Positions 59,523 to 59,621 of a DNA stretch of 59,621 nucleotides are shown piece by piece. The notes under the pieces are model-generated. The model was not told where the DNA came from, did no database searches, and worked only from the letters and a program-made list of their open reading frames with translations. The translations under genes were made by a program, and so were the position numbers. Origin of the DNA: Candidatus Gastranaerophilales bacterium (GTDB taxonomy: Bacteria; Cyanobacteriota; Vampirovibrionia; Gastranaerophilales; Gastranaerophilaceae); contig CALUYZ010000010.1 in NCBI GenBank assembly GCA_944325175.1, positions 1 through 59,621 on the forward strand. The letters run 5' to 3'. Every line of letters starts with the position of its first letter. The stretch's first letter is position 1.

Positions 59523-59621
59523 TTAATAACCGTTTTCAATCCATTCTCTAATGCGGAATTTTGCACCTATATTTTCTGCAATTTTTCTGCAAGCTTCAGG
59601 GTTGATATTATATTCTTCAGG
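59523..59621 (-). CDS. C-terminal fragment of a gene running off the window
   Basis: The last 32 codons of a minus-strand gene end at TAA (59523-59525). The tail contains NINPEACRKIAENIGAKFRI and ends WIENGY. It lies upstream of the acyl-CoA synthetase by 24 bases and could share its operon. The fragment is too short to assign. Confidence 0.6.
   Translation of the reverse strand, partial: PEEYNINPEACRKIAENIGAKFRIREWIENGY

Overview
The window is AT-rich bacterial chromosome, roughly one third G+C by eye, with tightly packed genes on both strands. The gene set points to an obligate or strict-tolerant anaerobe. It has class III ribonucleotide reductase with its activase, a ferredoxin-dependent 2-oxoacid oxidoreductase, an ADP-forming acyl-CoA synthetase, rubredoxin and ATP-type PEP carboxykinase. 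A protein with three S-layer homology (SLH) domains, an efp-accB-accC cluster and short secreted TPR proteins fit a non-photosynthetic relative of Cyanobacteria (Melainabacteria/Vampirovibrionia, Gastranaerophilales-like). That placement is an inference from gene content; no 16S rRNA is present.

Layout. 1-256: an edge repeat and the tail of an unknown plus-strand gene. 222-3423 (minus): a HEAT-like protein, efp, accB, accC. 3512-6094: a small ORF, a DUF212 membrane protein, a polyprenyl synthase and rsgA. 6250-11379 (plus): accD, accA, then PilZ, histidine kinase and REC-HD-GYP genes, apparently one operon. 11541-12344: a secreted protein whose 3' end is tandemly repeated downstream. 12399-14982 (minus): a four-subunit 2-oxoacid:ferredoxin oxidoreductase. 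15144-24584 (plus): nrdD, nrdG, a GT2 glycosyltransferase and three tandem GT-C transferases, almost without gaps. 24603-29754: family 4 UDG, PDZ protein, SLH protein, infC, an Lrp-type regulator and an aminotransferase. 29851-30455: 250-bp direct repeats. 30655-32652: two TPR-like proteins, an Xre regulator and tRNA-Gly. 32685-39074 (minus): a type I restriction-modification operon carrying an extra gene. 39138-40717 (minus): trmD, rimM and two small genes. 40883-44775 (plus): a double AbrB protein, NfeD and flotillin, a DUF4145-like protein and a TPR protein. 44772-47650 (minus): a lytic transglycosylase, a PadR regulator and HU. 47770-51795 (plus): a small protein, an SDR, a small NFG-motif protein and a Ski2-like helicase. 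51872-59621: pckA (minus), ahcY, a P1B ATPase, rubredoxin, a long SRP RNA, an ADP-forming acyl-CoA synthetase (minus) and a truncated gene.

How the genes may work together. AccB, AccC, AccD and AccA make up a complete acetyl-CoA carboxylase split over two loci. The aminotransferase, the oxidoreductase and the ADP-forming synthetase could form an amino-acid fermentation route yielding reduced ferredoxin and ATP. The GT2 enzyme probably makes polyprenyl-phosphate-sugar donors for the three GT-C enzymes next to it.

The most notable non-gene signal is a repeated start architecture. At eight genes a perfect TATAAT, several with an extended TGn, sits only 5-7 bases before the start codon with no ribosome binding site, which predicts leaderless mRNAs. 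infC also appears to start at AUA. I did not find an obviously new multi-gene system. The best candidates for undescribed biology are the leaderless start class, the acc/c-di-GMP operon, the triplicated GT-C family with its N-terminal domain, and the extra gene in the restriction operon.
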